DNA of 64,000 nt from Catonia carolina (GCA_035578175.1 JAQMRL010000010.1:35162784-35226783), one strand, 5' to 3'; shown: positions 10,201-25,200, counted from the stretch's first letter. Translations and numbers: made by a program. Notes: generated by a model not told the origin, from the sequence alone.

Positions 10201-13200
10201 ACTTTGTTTAGTGGTAATTAGCAATTTTCTGTTTTTTCTCTCACGAAAATGTGTAAAAAAATATATCGATTTTTTAAGATTTCAGTCTTAGTATGCATTT
10301 TATGACAAAAGTGTATATAATTAAATTTATAAAGAAAATTAAAAGATCTACAACTTTTATTTAGAGCATTTTGCTCTACAGAACCTAGTTTAGCGTGAAT
10401 GAGTGATTTTCTGTATTTTTAAGCCAAACTGAGGTAGATTTTCATTTTGTGTATATCACTCATGATTAAAATGAGGTTATGTTTATTGAGGTTAGTTTTA
10501 CTTTCTCTTACCTGTATGAATATATAGGGAGGAAAGAATTGTTTTCTTTTTGTTTATGTTTAATGTTTTGTTACTAATGTTAGGTTATATTGTTCAATAT
10601 TTGCATTGTCAAGAGAAAGTTGTGTGAGTGTTTCACACCAGATTTTTAATGTTATACAACTCTGTTACACTTTTGCAATAGAATGCATATTATTCATTCA
10701 TTCATTTACAACAAGGGCGTTCAGGCTTCTTCAGCCCCTCCTCACCGCGACCAAAAAGATCTTTTGTGATTGCCCCTATTCCTAATTTATGCAAGGCCCG
10801 CACTTTCGATAAAGCGCAGGGTCTGCCTAGGATCTAGTGCACTTACCTGAGCAGGTGTAAACACATCCCCACCCAACAGTGCTATACTTTTGCAGCCAAC
10901 CACTATGCAACTGCAAAAATATAAATGTGCGACCCACTGAGGTGCCTTACAATACACCTCTCCGCACAGACCTTAATGGCCCATATTTCATCTTGGAAGA
11001 TAGTCATGTTACACCCAAGGGCCAGGGAACTCATTCCCCCGGCCCCCCAGGCCCCCAATCCCACTCTTCCGCTCATCACAGGGCCGTCAATATACCAAAA
11101 GGTAGCCCCTTCCGGCATCACCGGCCGTCCCTCCGCCCACTCCTGACGATCAAAAATTTCCATCCTCAGTGTGTCGGAGAAGTTGTATGCTCTGTTCATA
11201 CGGTCCCAAGGACCACCTACCACACCCATCCCTTCAATCACCTTGAAGATCTCAGTGTGGCCCATCTCCACTGATGGGACCCCGATCCCGTCCTCCAGCC
11301 TCAAGGCAGTTCCTCTCGCCTCTCCCTTCACTTGCACATGAATAGGAGGCAAATCAAACATTGCCTCCATAGCGGCCGTTGGACCAGTGCACATTGCACC
11401 ACATATCCCTAGGCAGGCCAGTCTCTATAGCTCCTCAGCTGATCCTGCGCCGTCCTAGATCTGTTGTTGGCCACCATACAACATCTTCGTACGTGACCAT
11501 TGGCAGAATGATGCCCACAGAAGCCCATTCCACCATACGAGGCCCAAGCCCCGGAGTCCTCCCCAGCAGACTCTCACATATCCATAAGGCCTTTATAGCC
11601 TTCTCCACAGTCCTGGACATGTGGCCTTTCCAGGTTAGGCCACTATCCATGACAACCCCCAGATACTCTAACTCAGGGGAGTAGTTTAAATCCACTCCTT
11701 CCAGAGTCAAAGCATCCATAGCTGTTTTTCATGATTTCAAATGAAATGGGTACCATCTGGTCCCCACGTGCAGCTAGGGAAATAATAGGTCCGCCCCTGC
11801 ATAGCCCCGCGTACAGAGGTAAGGCAAAATACTGTAGGAGGAGCCAGGTATCCTACAGGCACCGTTAGACACTGATTAAATGCCCCAGTGCCATCCACCC
11901 TTCGGCACGGTACGACTGACACCACTTGGGTTGGGCAAAAGCTACAGTAGGAGAAGTTGCCTCTAGCACGGATAGAAAAAGTGCTAGATGCCAGGGACAA
12001 GGATTAGGATAGACAGACAGAAGCCCAGCATCTCAGCTCACCTCGGCGAGACCAGAGCATGGCTGAACAGTAGCCATTATATGCCGAGGAGTTTCCAGAG
12101 GCACGGGCACGAAAAACTGCTACAGAAAGTAAGGGAGCAGGTGTGCTCTCTTGGACGTGATGCTTCGGCACATGCAAGCCAGCCGACCACTGACTTGCTT
12201 CGCCTCCAGAATGCATATTAAGGTTGCAATCTTAAAAGAAACCACTGTTTACTACGAGGGAATACTCCCTAAGAGTCAGCAGATATGGTACTACTCTACC
12301 ATATAGAGCATAAAAAATGAAGTGATTTAAAAAAAAAGTCATAGGAGCCGTTTTTGAGAAAATTGTAAAAAAGTGAAAAATTGCAAAATAGGCCTAAACT
12401 AGAACTTTTGGTTGGCCAATTTTAATGAAAATGTTCATGTCGGCTTCCCTAGTTGTACATATTGTAAATTCCAAGTTTCAATTTCGTACACTATTCTGTT
12501 CTTAAGATATTTTGTTCACACGCAAACCAATCGCTAAAAACATGTTTTTCTTTCAGGTGGCATGAGAACTGAATTTCGAAAAATCGACATGAAAACAATA
12601 CTTTCCTTCCTTATATTCATCTTCCCATAACAGACAGGTGGAGAGTCAAATTATTTACTCTCAATCTGTTCGTTGCTGGGCTAAAATAAATAGTTCTGTT
12701 TCTTATCACATGGTCAGCCAATTAAATGACTGAATCATTTAAGAACAGAAGAGGTAGAGGTGTAAAAGACACTAATCAGAGAGTTATCTCCTCTGAAAGT
12801 AATGAATTTCATTATACAGCCAGACCCTATTGTGAATGAAGTGAAGGTGTCATTTGCAGAGTGGAAAATATGTGCTATTCAGAGGGCCCGGCATGCTTAT
12901 TAGCATACTTTTCTATTCAGTGAAGAAGACAATGGTAAACCATCTCACTCCTCGTTTTACTTAGTAAAACCTCTACAGGTTCAAACCAGCTTTTGGGCTG
13001 ATGACCTAAACAACAACATATATTCATATAGGGCAAGAGAAAAAAAAATATGGGAAACTATTAATAAAACTAGTCACTGTATGTTTTTATAAATTTTTAA
13101 TGTAAATTTTACTTGAATTGTTGAGAAAAATGTTTATTTTTCCATATAATAATATTATACTTATGTATTTCAGATTCAAACAAGAACGATTTATTAGAAG

Positions 13201-16200
13201 TTAATAATTCTGGTTTATTAATTGATCTAAGTAGTCCAACAAATAAAGAAGATAAAACATCAGCGGTACCTCTTATACCATGTCCTCAATTGTCAGCACC
13301 AGTTATATTTTCAAATCCGTTTGATACAATCGCAAGTCAAGCAGAAAATTTAGAAACAAACGATCCATTTGAAATGGTATTTAAATCTGCATTTTGTACA
13401 CCAGTGAATAATATTTCAGCTAATGTAAATAAAACTGGTAATGAACCTAAAGATGGTTGTAGTGATAATATTAAAGATAATTTAAATAATGTAAATAATA
13501 TAATCGATGATAAAACCAATTCAAAAATATCATCTTCATCAACATCGTCGTCTTCTAGTAAAAGTAATGATGAGAAAGTAAAAATACCAAGTAGTGATAA
13601 AATCAATAATATTAATGAGATTACAAGAAATTCATCTTTAAGTTCATTGGATCTTTCAACATCAGATGAAATGCTGAGAGCCTCGATCGCAAAACGAATC
13701 AATAAATGCATGGAAAGAGTACTTAATAATACTTTCGATAAATATAATCGATCAAATAGCGAACCATTGATACATCAACACAAACAAAATTTGAATCGAA
13801 CATCTAGTAGTGTTTTCATCTCGAAAAATAATCAGGAATGCATTGAAAATGAAATCGTTGATAAACAATTATTACCATTAAAATTAATTTTTTCTCCACA
13901 ACCTTTCGCAAAAAGTAAATCTAATGTTACAGAAATATCACCTATCAGTAAAGTAAAAATTAATGACACCCGGGTTTCCATGCAAAGTCAGTCTATTGTG
14001 TCAAATGATTTTAATAAAGCATTTTTATTTGATGGATCAAAAAGTTCTGGATCAGCTACTGAAATAACTGGCTCTAAAACTGTAAGTATTTTTATATAAT
14101 CATTTAAGTATACATTCAACATTAGTTCTGTAGTTATGTCATTTTCTATATACAGTCTATAGTTCTATAATTCAGTCTACATTCTGATATTTCACAATTT
14201 GGCGTGTCCTGTAGATATAGTCTCACTAGATCGACACTTATAATATAAATTTTTTATTTACCGCTTGCTAATATGCAAGATGGTGTAAATAAATGATTAT
14301 CATTATTTGTGGTATACAACTTAAGGGGAAAATTTCATGCTCACTATTAAATTTACTCAAATATCGTATTAATTTATTTTTAATTGAAATATATATTTCT
14401 AACCACCAGAATACAGTAACAGAAAACACTTACCAATGCTTATAGCGCTTTCATGTATCTTGTACTTATCTTCAGTAAATTAAAATTCTTTAAAAAAAAT
14501 TTCCACATCAAAATTTAAAACTTCCTATTCCTACCATGGTAGGATAAGGAAATTCCTTATTTACCATGGATTCCTTATCTACCATGGTAGGAGCAGGAAG
14601 TTTTAAATTTTGATGTGGAAAATTTTTTTTAAAGAATTTCAATTTACTGAAGATATGTACAAGATACACAAAAGCGCTATAAACATTGGTAAGTGTTTCT
14701 GTTACCGTATTCTGTGGTTAGAAATATATATTTCAATTTCAAATAATACGGCTGTTAATAATCCAAAATAGGATGTTTGATAAAATAATTTTCTTTTTTA
14801 GGTATTTTGCTTATTGCATGACATTTAATTTTTTTATTTATTTTTTTTTATTTAACATTCCATCAACTGCAAGGTCATTAGCGAAGACGTTGCGGTGCAA
14901 CTGTATGAGGATGAAATGATTTTTTGTAATGTATGAAAATATGCCATGCCTGAGTGGGATTCGAACCCAGGACCGCATGATGAGAGGCGAGCATGTTACC
15001 AACTTGCAGCTGGCTTTACAATGCAAAGGAATTACAATGCAGCCGGCTTTTTTTAATTTGTTTTTTTAATAAATTGAGGATATTGGTGGCAATTTTTAAA
15101 ATTGTCATCTATCATTTTTCTTTGTCCATCCGCCCATCACACCTAGATGTCAGAAACTACAAGAGATAGCAACCAACGGTTTTCAGATTCATAATCTACG
15201 CAAAAAGTTAGTGGGCCAAATTGGGTTTGATGTTCCGGTTTCAACCGGAAGTCAAGAAATCAGTTGGAATTTAGAAACAGAAATTGGTCATTCGATTCAT
15301 CTTAAAGAGTAGATACAGAAATCACTAATGGTTTTTGCCATAAATCAAAGGTAGGCCCTAAACCGAAAAAAATTGCCAGCAGCCATGAAACCCATCATTT
15401 CATAAAAGGGATTTTTCTTACTAAATTATTTTAATGGACTATGTAGTATTCCAACGAGCTCACAATTTCTATATTATTCCCAGAAATAGCTGTGTTTTTT
15501 GGCATTTGGTTTTGTCCGGAACTGTTTAATTGGAAACAATTAGGTAATCACTGTTTTGTTCTGGTTTTTATTGTATAAAGTATTTTAAACAGGAGTACTT
15601 AGTACCCATTGTACTTGATGGCATTCCCTTATAGCTGTTTGTTAAATGATCACCTCACCAAAGCAGTGTAACTTCTTCTCACAATGTAGGATTAGGCTTC
15701 CACCTGTTCCGACTCACAACAGCGACCAACTATTGAATTATTGCCATCTTTTGCGTGGCCTCCCAACATCTCTCCTCCTTACCGGTCTGTATTGCAAAAC
15801 ACCAAGGGGGATCCTTCCCTCAGGCATTAATTCTTTGTGCTCCATCCATCGATTACGATATTCTGCAATCTTCCCATTGAGGTTGTAAAAATCCAGTATA
15901 ACTTTATTTTCTATAACTATTTTCTATCAGCGAATTCCATCTATGAACGTGCAACATATCAATCAATCCAAAGTTAAGGGAGGACTGAGGTGATTGTTTT
16001 TAGCTAAAAGGAAAATTGTTTTTTTTGTGTATTTTAAATAAGGCTTATTGAGTACTTAGCATATCAATTGTAGATTCCAAAAAAATATCTATTTATGCCA
16101 CTAGGGTCAATGGAGGCTCTTTGGTGCATGATTTACTTTCATTAGTTTTGAATTTTGTGTATCAATAAAAATTGTTTGATCAGCCTGAAACTTTCCTGCA

Positions 16201-19200
16201 GGTTCATCAGAATGCGATTATCAAAAATTTGTGTGGAATTTACATTAAGACAAATTTTTTTATAAAATAAATTTTTTCCTGAAGTATGGTTTAAAAAACT
16301 TACACGTGTTTTGGTGGTACCACTTTCTTCAGAACAATATTACTAAAATTAAAAATGGTGTTTCCATTCAGTCGTAAAGATTAAAACTCAATAAAAAAAA
16401 ATTTACTTGTGAATGAAGATCTTAATTATTTATTTACCTAATTTTTTAAGTTGTTTTATTTGAAGATATTCCTGGAAATTATAAGTATTATTCTTACTGT
16501 ATAAACTTAACGCATTTTTCCATCCAATTTGCAAATATTGTGATATCAATAAAATTTATTTTTATTGCAACTTATTTTTGTTTTGTAGTTGACTTTATTT
16601 ACATCAATTTTCTCAGAATTAAATTTTCTATAGGTTTTATTTAAAACTATGATGTGTTTATTGCTCATTTAACAAAGTTATTGTACGATAAACATAAAAA
16701 CAGAGGTTTTTACCCCTATTTATTTCTGTTTTACCCCAGATTTCTCAAAAACTACTGAAGATTTGGTTCTGGGACCTGCTTTCCTAGGTCAAAAACCATA
16801 GAAACCATTTTTGACTCGTAATTAATGCCCTAAAAATTCATTATGAACTTATTTCTTGGGACGTGCCGAAATCCAGGCGAAATCTTTTGCGAGTCGTTAA
16901 CATGCTAATGAAGCTTCTGTGGATCTATGTTGTATGAAGATTATTACATTCTTACATTGTACATTAGTACATTCATCTCCCGAAGTATTTGTGTTTCTTC
17001 ATGAATCATCTGTATAGTACACAAAAGATGTTATTTTGGAATTTGATATTTTCACCTCAGTCCCTCCTTTAAATGTAATACTTGAATTCTCTCTCATTAA
17101 TGCTATTGTTTATTTATTTATTTTTTTAGAAAGCTGAAGATTCGTCTTTTAATGATAACCTTGAAGATGATGTTTTTGTTGCTGCTAAGAAAGTTGCTAA
17201 TACAATATCAAAAGTTGCCACAAGTTTTAGTTGTGAGAACTGTAAGTTTTTTATGTTTGCTATGTAATTTTAGTTCCAGTATCACAGTTACAACTGCAAT
17301 AGTTTATGTTACCCTGCATTCAAGAGCTAAGCCACTGATAGAATAGGATAAAAATACAGTAGTGCTTGCTACGACAGACTTTCGATGTAACATACTAAAT
17401 AAGTTTACTCTGTGTTTGGTAATTATGTAACCTTTCCTAGCAGTAGGTCTAGCTCTGGTCACCATACTGTCATATTGCTAACCATCATTTTCCCACATCC
17501 ATCTGTCACATCCAGCGGTCAGAAACTACAAGAGAGAAATAAATGGTTTTCGGATTTGTAATCTACACAAAACGTTAGTTGGCCTCGATTGGGTTTAAAG
17601 TTCCAGTTTCGACCGGAAGTCAAGAAATCAAAGTCGAAATTCGGAACAAATAGTGTCATTCAATTCCTCTTAAAGAGTGGATACAGAAAATATTGGGTTT
17701 GAAGTTCTGGTTTTGACCGGAAGTCAAGAAATCAAAGTCCGAATTAAAAAACAAAAATAATAATGTCATACATTTCTCTTAAAGAGTAGCTTTCTTACTT
17801 AACTTTTTCACAAATACTAAGTGGGCTTGATCCCATTATGAGAAATGATAACCCTGATTTAACACATTCAATGCTGAGCAATTATGAGGTATCTCTCCCG
17901 TTGGGCTGATTACTCGTGCAGCGTGTTCTCTGCTAGCTTTATGTAGGGCCTGCAACTTAGGTTACTAATGCTTTAATAGATTTATTTTATTTGCGACCTA
18001 TGCATGGATTTATGTTTGCTAATAACATAAAAGTAAACAATTCAATGTTTTTTAGGTTTATTTTCGCCTGTTATAATAAATGTACTTCGAGTATACTATA
18101 CGAGGGTAGAAGATCGTACGACAAAAATTCAAAAACGAACAGCCCGATTACACAGAAAAACCCTTTCTGAGAGCTATATAATAGCAACAAACTGACATCC
18201 GACAGGCGGTGTTCCTCTGGAATACTTAAAATTATAACAAAACAGAATCGCTAGGTGAGACAGCCTGGCGGTAACACCTACCCATGACCCACTAGGCGAG
18301 TCTCTAGAACTGAATGTGTTAAGTGAACATGCAATGTGATTTCTCGGGTCGACTCCTTTTCTTTAGAAAAAATGCCACTAGCCATTAGACACGTCATCTC
18401 GTGAAAGGGATTTTTCTTTTTTTTCTTTTGATAAAAAAAATTTAAAGATAGTGCTGAAATTTAATTTTTACAACTTTACAGTGAAAGATGACAGTGGAGA
18501 TGATCTATTATCATCACTACAGCCTCAATGGGATCCGATTGACAGTAGCGATGAAGAGACGGATCTTTTACGTAACGATCCTGCTCTTAATTTGAAGTTT
18601 AAATCCGGTAGTCTTGAGCAATTACCAACACCGAAGAAATCAGTAGAATTTTCAGATGCTGTAATCCAGTATAAGAAACGACGGTCATTGGATTTAAATT
18701 CGTCATTATTTTCAGCAACAACTGAACCATTGGTAAATATGTAGCTTCATTTTTGCATCACCTGTTTTGCTTTGGTAGTTTGGTTAGCCTTTGTTGTCAT
18801 TTGTTTAATTTTTTGTTTTCTCTTGCCCTTTTTGATTATATAGGGAAGGAAACTATGGTTTTCATGTTGAGTTTCACTGGAAATACATGTTTTCAGGCCA
18901 CCTGAAACCAAAAAACATGTTTGTCGCAATTGGTCTGTGTGAACAAAATATCTCAATAATGGAATATCGTACGAAGTTGAAACTTAGAAGTTAAGTTAGG
19001 TACCACTAGAAGACCTGACACCAACATTTTCATCAAACTCGGTCAACCGAAGTTGTAGTTTATTTTTTATAACCTCTTTATTAACTGAATTTTTTATTCT
19101 CTATAAGTTAGGGTAAGTTTGTTGAAATCCTTGAGGAGGCTGTACTCTCATTGTAAAAAATTGTTTTTAAAGATTATGGTCTTGGTATGTGTTTTGAGAG

Positions 19201-22200
19201 CAGAAGTGTATATACAATCAAAATTGTAGAATATTAAAAAACCTATAACTTTTATTACAAACACATACTATAATTTTGCTATAATACTTAGTCAATTAGT
19301 GATTTTCTCTATTTTCTCGATCAAAATCTATAAAAAAAGAATTTTTAAGATTGCGGTCTTGGTACACATTTAACGAAAAAAGTGTATATAATGAACGTTA
19401 TAGAAAATGTTAAAAAAAATTTACAACTATTATTTTAAGAATTTTTTTCTTCAGAGCTTAGTTTAGTGATTAGTCATTTTTTTGTATTTTTAAGTGGAAT
19501 AGGTTGATTTTCATTTTGCGTCATTCACTCATAATTAGAATTACGTTATATTTTTCATTTTACATTGTTTACTAATGCTTAAAGGTTATAATTTTCATTA
19601 TTTACATTGACAAGAGAAAGTCATGTGAGTGTTTTACATCAGAATTTTTTTGTTTTATTTGTAGTTTTGAAAACACGATAGTTAATGTTAGAAATTATGA
19701 AAAAGAAATTTAGTTAATGGGTCTTTTCATACCAAATTTTTAGTAGTTGTACCTCAGTATATGAATTATAGCTAAAGACAGCTCATTTGGCTTTTGGAAA
19801 GATTGACTATGTGTAGTGACAAGATAACTTGAATGCGAGGCTAAGGAATGCAGCGTGAAATGGTTGCAGCAATGCGCACACACTGGCACTACTGTACTAT
19901 CGTCTTTTCTAAACACATCGGCTGCAGTGTGTTAGTAGCTACTAATAAGTACGTAGTGTAGTAAAACATAACCCACGTATAAGAAACACACATTAATAGT
20001 ACTATGTTAAACACTAACACATATTATTAACATACACGCACACACATACACACACTATAAATGTGTGTTTCTTATGAATCATCACATGAATGAGCCGTAA
20101 CAAAATTATGCATAATAATAGGCCTAATAATAAATCATTAGTTTTAATGTCCATTGTTTAATGAAATAATAAAAGAGTAAAGTAATGTACAGTAACAGTA
20201 AGAGTAAAGTAACAATGTACAGGCTTATGTAAATATTGAAATACTTATACACCAACATACTTTCAAATTTATAAACTTAAAAAGAAATAAAACCTTTTCT
20301 TTTCTTATCAGGAATGCTTAAACAAAATTCACCAGCTTCAACGCCTTCTTTCCTTATTTTCCAAGCACTTCTTATAGAAACACCAACATAATTTGCTGCC
20401 TGCAAAAGTTACTTTGTTTGACTACATACTTAAATTTACCTTCTTCAGCTTCATCATCACACCGTTTCTTAACGTGTCTTATCACTTCTCTAGCTTCACT
20501 GTGAGTTGTCTGTTCTTTCTTTCGCATTGCTTCCATGGTTAATTGAAATACAATTAGATACTGTTTTAAAAACTGAAAGAAAAGTGCTTAAAGTGTAAAT
20601 ACTAATTGCACTAATAAGCAATGACGCTCAAGGTGCACTGAAACTGAATATCGTGTCGGTGAATAGCAACAATACAGTGGCAGGTTGTTCAAAAAGGACT
20701 GAAATTGAATGTTACCAGGTTGAATAGTACAGCTGTGGGTTGTCATAGCAACAATGAGGTAGGCTTGTGGGTGGCAGGGTGGCTTTAGCTTCACTGTACC
20801 GCACTTTGTCACACACTAGCATTCAAGTCATCTCTCCAATATAAAAGCTAAGGTTCTAAGATCCATCCTCCAGTTTTATAAATGTAAGTCTTGTGCACAC
20901 TACTTGTAATATGAATCAGAATGCACATGTGGCATAAAAAATCAATGTTGTTATTCTTTCCCCCAACAATTCACTCCAGATGTTGTGCCTGTACACCACA
21001 ATACATTTAAAAAATTTCTAAAATGAACTTTTAGTCATTAATTTTATATTTTTGAGTACTCATTAAAAATAAATAAAAATTAGTTTCAGGAAACAAATCA
21101 GCTGAAAAGAAGTAATTCATTTGATGGCTCGAGTTTACAAGATGAAGATAAAACTCATAAGATAACTAATAAACAGCCTAAGCCTGTTTCTGGTAAGTTT
21201 ATGTTGAAAATTTCTTGTTTAAGTTATATTATTTCAGTGTACTGAGTCATTGTTTGGAATGATGCTGTCAAAATGTTTAAAATCATTTATCATTCTGTTT
21301 ATCCTTCTTCTAAATTTTCTTGGTCAAACCCAACACAATTTCTCTCTATCATTGAATAATTTTTCCTTCATTGCTCTTTTGACATTGTTTTTTCACCAGT
21401 TCATTTATAACTGAACACATCCACTTCAGTCTTGCCTTTCCCCTCCATCTCCCAGTACATTGTCCTTTTAATCAGACCAAGTAGCCGCTTTGTTTATCCA
21501 ACTCTTATTTATCTGGCTATCCATCCCTAATTGTCCCCTATAATCGGAATCACAGAATTGTGAGACTGTCTGATTTGTCACTTTACTTAAATTATTACAT
21601 TAGTTAAAGTCATGTAACTGTGTTGAAATGCAACTGTTTTGATCATTGCTACCAGCTTCACTAATTTATCCATTATGTATACAAAATGTACAGTTCTGTT
21701 AACATATGATTTTATTTAAGTCATGTGTTTTTCAAGTTGTTATTGTTGTGTATTCTGAGTTTTGTTTTTGTTTACATGTAGAGTTAAAAGAATAAAATAA
21801 TACTACTTCTATTTCTTATTTGATATGTAATTTATTTCCAAAACTACAATGGCGACGAGGAAAAAAGATATTGAACAGTATATGAAGAAAAGGAAGTTAC
21901 TAGAACTACGCTTGAACAAACTAAAAGATGAATTACCTAAATGTGAAAACTCTCATGAAATATGTACAGTCTACACGGACAAACTATCAACCATATGGAG
22001 TGAAATTGAAGATACACAGTCAAATATTGAACTTAGTACTAATTCAATAGAAAATGAACTTGAAGTCAGATGGCATTTGGAAGGAATATATGAAGAGATA
22101 TGGATATTTCTAGAAGCAGAAAAGAAAAAGTACAATACATCCACTGCAATGGCTGTTTCTGTATTATCTCAAAATGGACCGAATATTTCTTTTCAGCCAT

Positions 22201-25200
22201 ATACACAGGAGGAAAGTTTTCAAAACTTCACCCGGCGTTTTGAAAACTACATCCAAATACGGGGAAACGTAAGTCCTAAAGTTAAAGTGGAATTATTCCT
22301 ACAAGCAATCACCCCACAAATACATGAACAACTTTATGATATTTGCATACCAGACGACCCACATAATAAAACATACGAGGAGTTAACTCACTTATTAATG
22401 GCTCAGATAGAACCAAAACCCAGTATTTGGGCCCGCCAGCACAAATTTACGACACGTACTCAACTACATAATGAATCTGTACAAGATTACGCAAATGTTT
22501 TAAGAAAACTCAGTGTGGATTGCCAGTTTACTTGTACAAAATGCCATGAATCAGTATCTGAAATTCTACTTCGCATGCAGTTGGTCAGGGGACTAAAAGA
22601 CTCTGATATACGTCTTCAGCTGCTTCAAGATAAACAATTACAATCGTTTAAAGATGTAGTCGAAAGGGCAGCTACATTGGAACTAGCAAAAAGTGAGAGT
22701 AGGATAATACAAACACAGGATAATCAAGATGACGTTCACCAAGTGTCTAGCAGGAACAGACAGCCCAATAATGATAATGAGTCAGGCAAATCCAACGTGA
22801 ATACACAACGATCTGCAAAACAATCTCGTTTTGAGAGACTAAGAAACAAATGCTACAGATGTGGTGATGATTCACATAGAGCAAATCAATGTAAGTTCAA
22901 AAATACTGAATGTAACTTTTGCAGACGTTTTGGTCACTTATCACGAGTATGTTTGAGAAAGCCGAACAAAGAGGTAAAACAATCAGAGGAAACTGTCGAA
23001 GGTGTAGAAGATAACACTCATGAAATTTACCAATTACATTCAAAATCGAATGACAAGTTTATGATTGAAGTGAAATTGGAAGGGAAACTCATGTCAATGG
23101 AGTTAGACACGGGTGCAGCTCTAAGTATTGTATCTTACGACACGTTCAAACTTTTAAATTCAACGAAAAGGATTTTCAAAACAAATGTTCAACTACGGAC
23201 ATATACTGGTGAAATAATCAATCCAAAAGGAGTGGTGTTTGTTGAAGTTCAGTACAAAGACCAAAGTTTTGTCGGAAAACTGTATATAGTAAACAAATGT
23301 GTAGACTCTATATTTGGAAGAGATTGGATAAGAGAGATCCAGGTTGATGCAGCTGACATACATATAATAACCTCAAGTGATGAAAAGAAAAATATCCCAG
23401 AACTGGATAAATTGATGATTCGTTATGAATACATTTTCAAAGAAGGAATTGGAAAAATACCAAATGAAAAGGGTCATTTCAAATTAAATGACAAGACCCA
23501 GCCAGTGTACATGAAACCGAGACACATGCCATATGCATTACAGGAAAAAGTAGAGAAGGAACTTGAACGTTTAGAGACATTGGGTATAATCACCCGAATC
23601 GAATCGTCAGATTGGGGCACACCAATAGTACCAGTCGTCAAACCAAATGGTTCAGTTAGAATTTGTGCTGATTACAAGGTGACCCTGAACAAAGTGATCA
23701 AGGACGAACATTACCCCATACCCACAATTGAGGATATAATGGCAAAAATGCACGGTGGCAAGATATTTTGTACTCTTGATATTAGAAATGCATATTTACA
23801 CTTGGAGATGGATGAGGACAGTGCTGTTATGCAAACAATTAGTACCCATAAAGGGTTATTTAAGGTGAACAGATTAATGTTTGGAGTGAAAGTTGCACCT
23901 TTGGTGTGGCAACGATTCATGGACAAAACATTAAACAATTTAGAAGGTGTACAATGTTTCTTCGACGACATAATTGTACAAGGTTCTAACAGAGAGCAGC
24001 TTTTTTGTCGACTGGAGCAAGTATTTGAACGGCTTAAGATAAATGATTTGAGGCTAAACAGAGAAAAATGCAAGTTCTTCCAGTCCAAAATTGAATATTT
24101 AGGTCACATGATCGACAGTGAAGGGCTGCACAAGTCAGATAATAAGATACAGAGTATTTTGAAATGTAAAAGACCAGAAAATATATCTGAACTCCGAACC
24201 TTTCTAGGCCTAGCAAATTATTACAATAAATTTATAAAGGATTTGGCAACACTATTACATCCCTTGAACCAGCTACTACAAAAAGGAAACAAGTTCAACT
24301 GGAGTCTATCTTGTGAAAGGAATTTTCAGAAGATTAAGGATATTATCAGTAGTGACGACGTTTTGGTACACTTTGATCCAAACTTACCTCTGATCTTAGC
24401 AACGGACGCATCACCAGTAGGCTTGGGAGCCGTTTTATCTCACCGCCACAGCGACGGAACAGATAGACCAATCGCCTTTGCATCTCGATCGTTGACAAAA
24501 GCTGAACAAAGGTACTCTCAAATCGATAAGGAAGCCTTGGGTATATATTGGGGCCTGAAGAAGTTTTTCCCGTTTTGTTATGGACGCAAATTTACACTGA
24601 TTACAGATCATAAACCGTTAGTGTCGATTTTCAACCCAAGAAAAACCTTACCAACAATATCGGCAACACGGATATTCAATTACGCTCATTTTCTCTCAGG
24701 GTTTGACTATGATATAGAGTACAGGCGAACCGCTCATCATTCAAATGCTGATTATCTCTCACGGTTCCCTACTGAAGTGGTCCAACAAGATGTTGTAGAT
24801 GACCTTTCTAGGTACCAAATAAACCAACTGGAAACACTCAATATCAGCAGTACCATAGTAGCTAGGGAAACCCTTAAGGATACAGTTTTAGGTCCAATCT
24901 TACAGGCTTTAAAATCAGGACAATCTGTTGAACAATATGGATTTCACGATAACGAGCTGTCTATTCAAGATGATTGTGTGATGAAAGGCTGGAGAGTTAT
25001 GATTCCTCGTTCTCTCAGATCTCATGTGCTTCAAGAACTTCATGTGGCCCATTTGGGAGGAATAAAAATGAAAACTTTGGCTCGTAATTTTTGCTGGTGG
25101 ACAAGCATGGACAAGGATATTGAAGCGTTGGTTGCTGAATGTCGACAATGTATTGAAAAGCGTAACAACCCAAGGAAAACTATCCATCCATGGGAACCAC

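Noticed and set aside
10879..11274. 131-codon plus-strand ORF in the GC-rich block
   Set aside because: It is the antisense shadow of the LINE RNase H region, which shows homology on the minus strand.
14940..15010. tRNA-like B box that could mark a tRNA gene
   Set aside because: Three diverged copies share the flanking body and the arms do not complete a cloverleaf, so these are SINEs.
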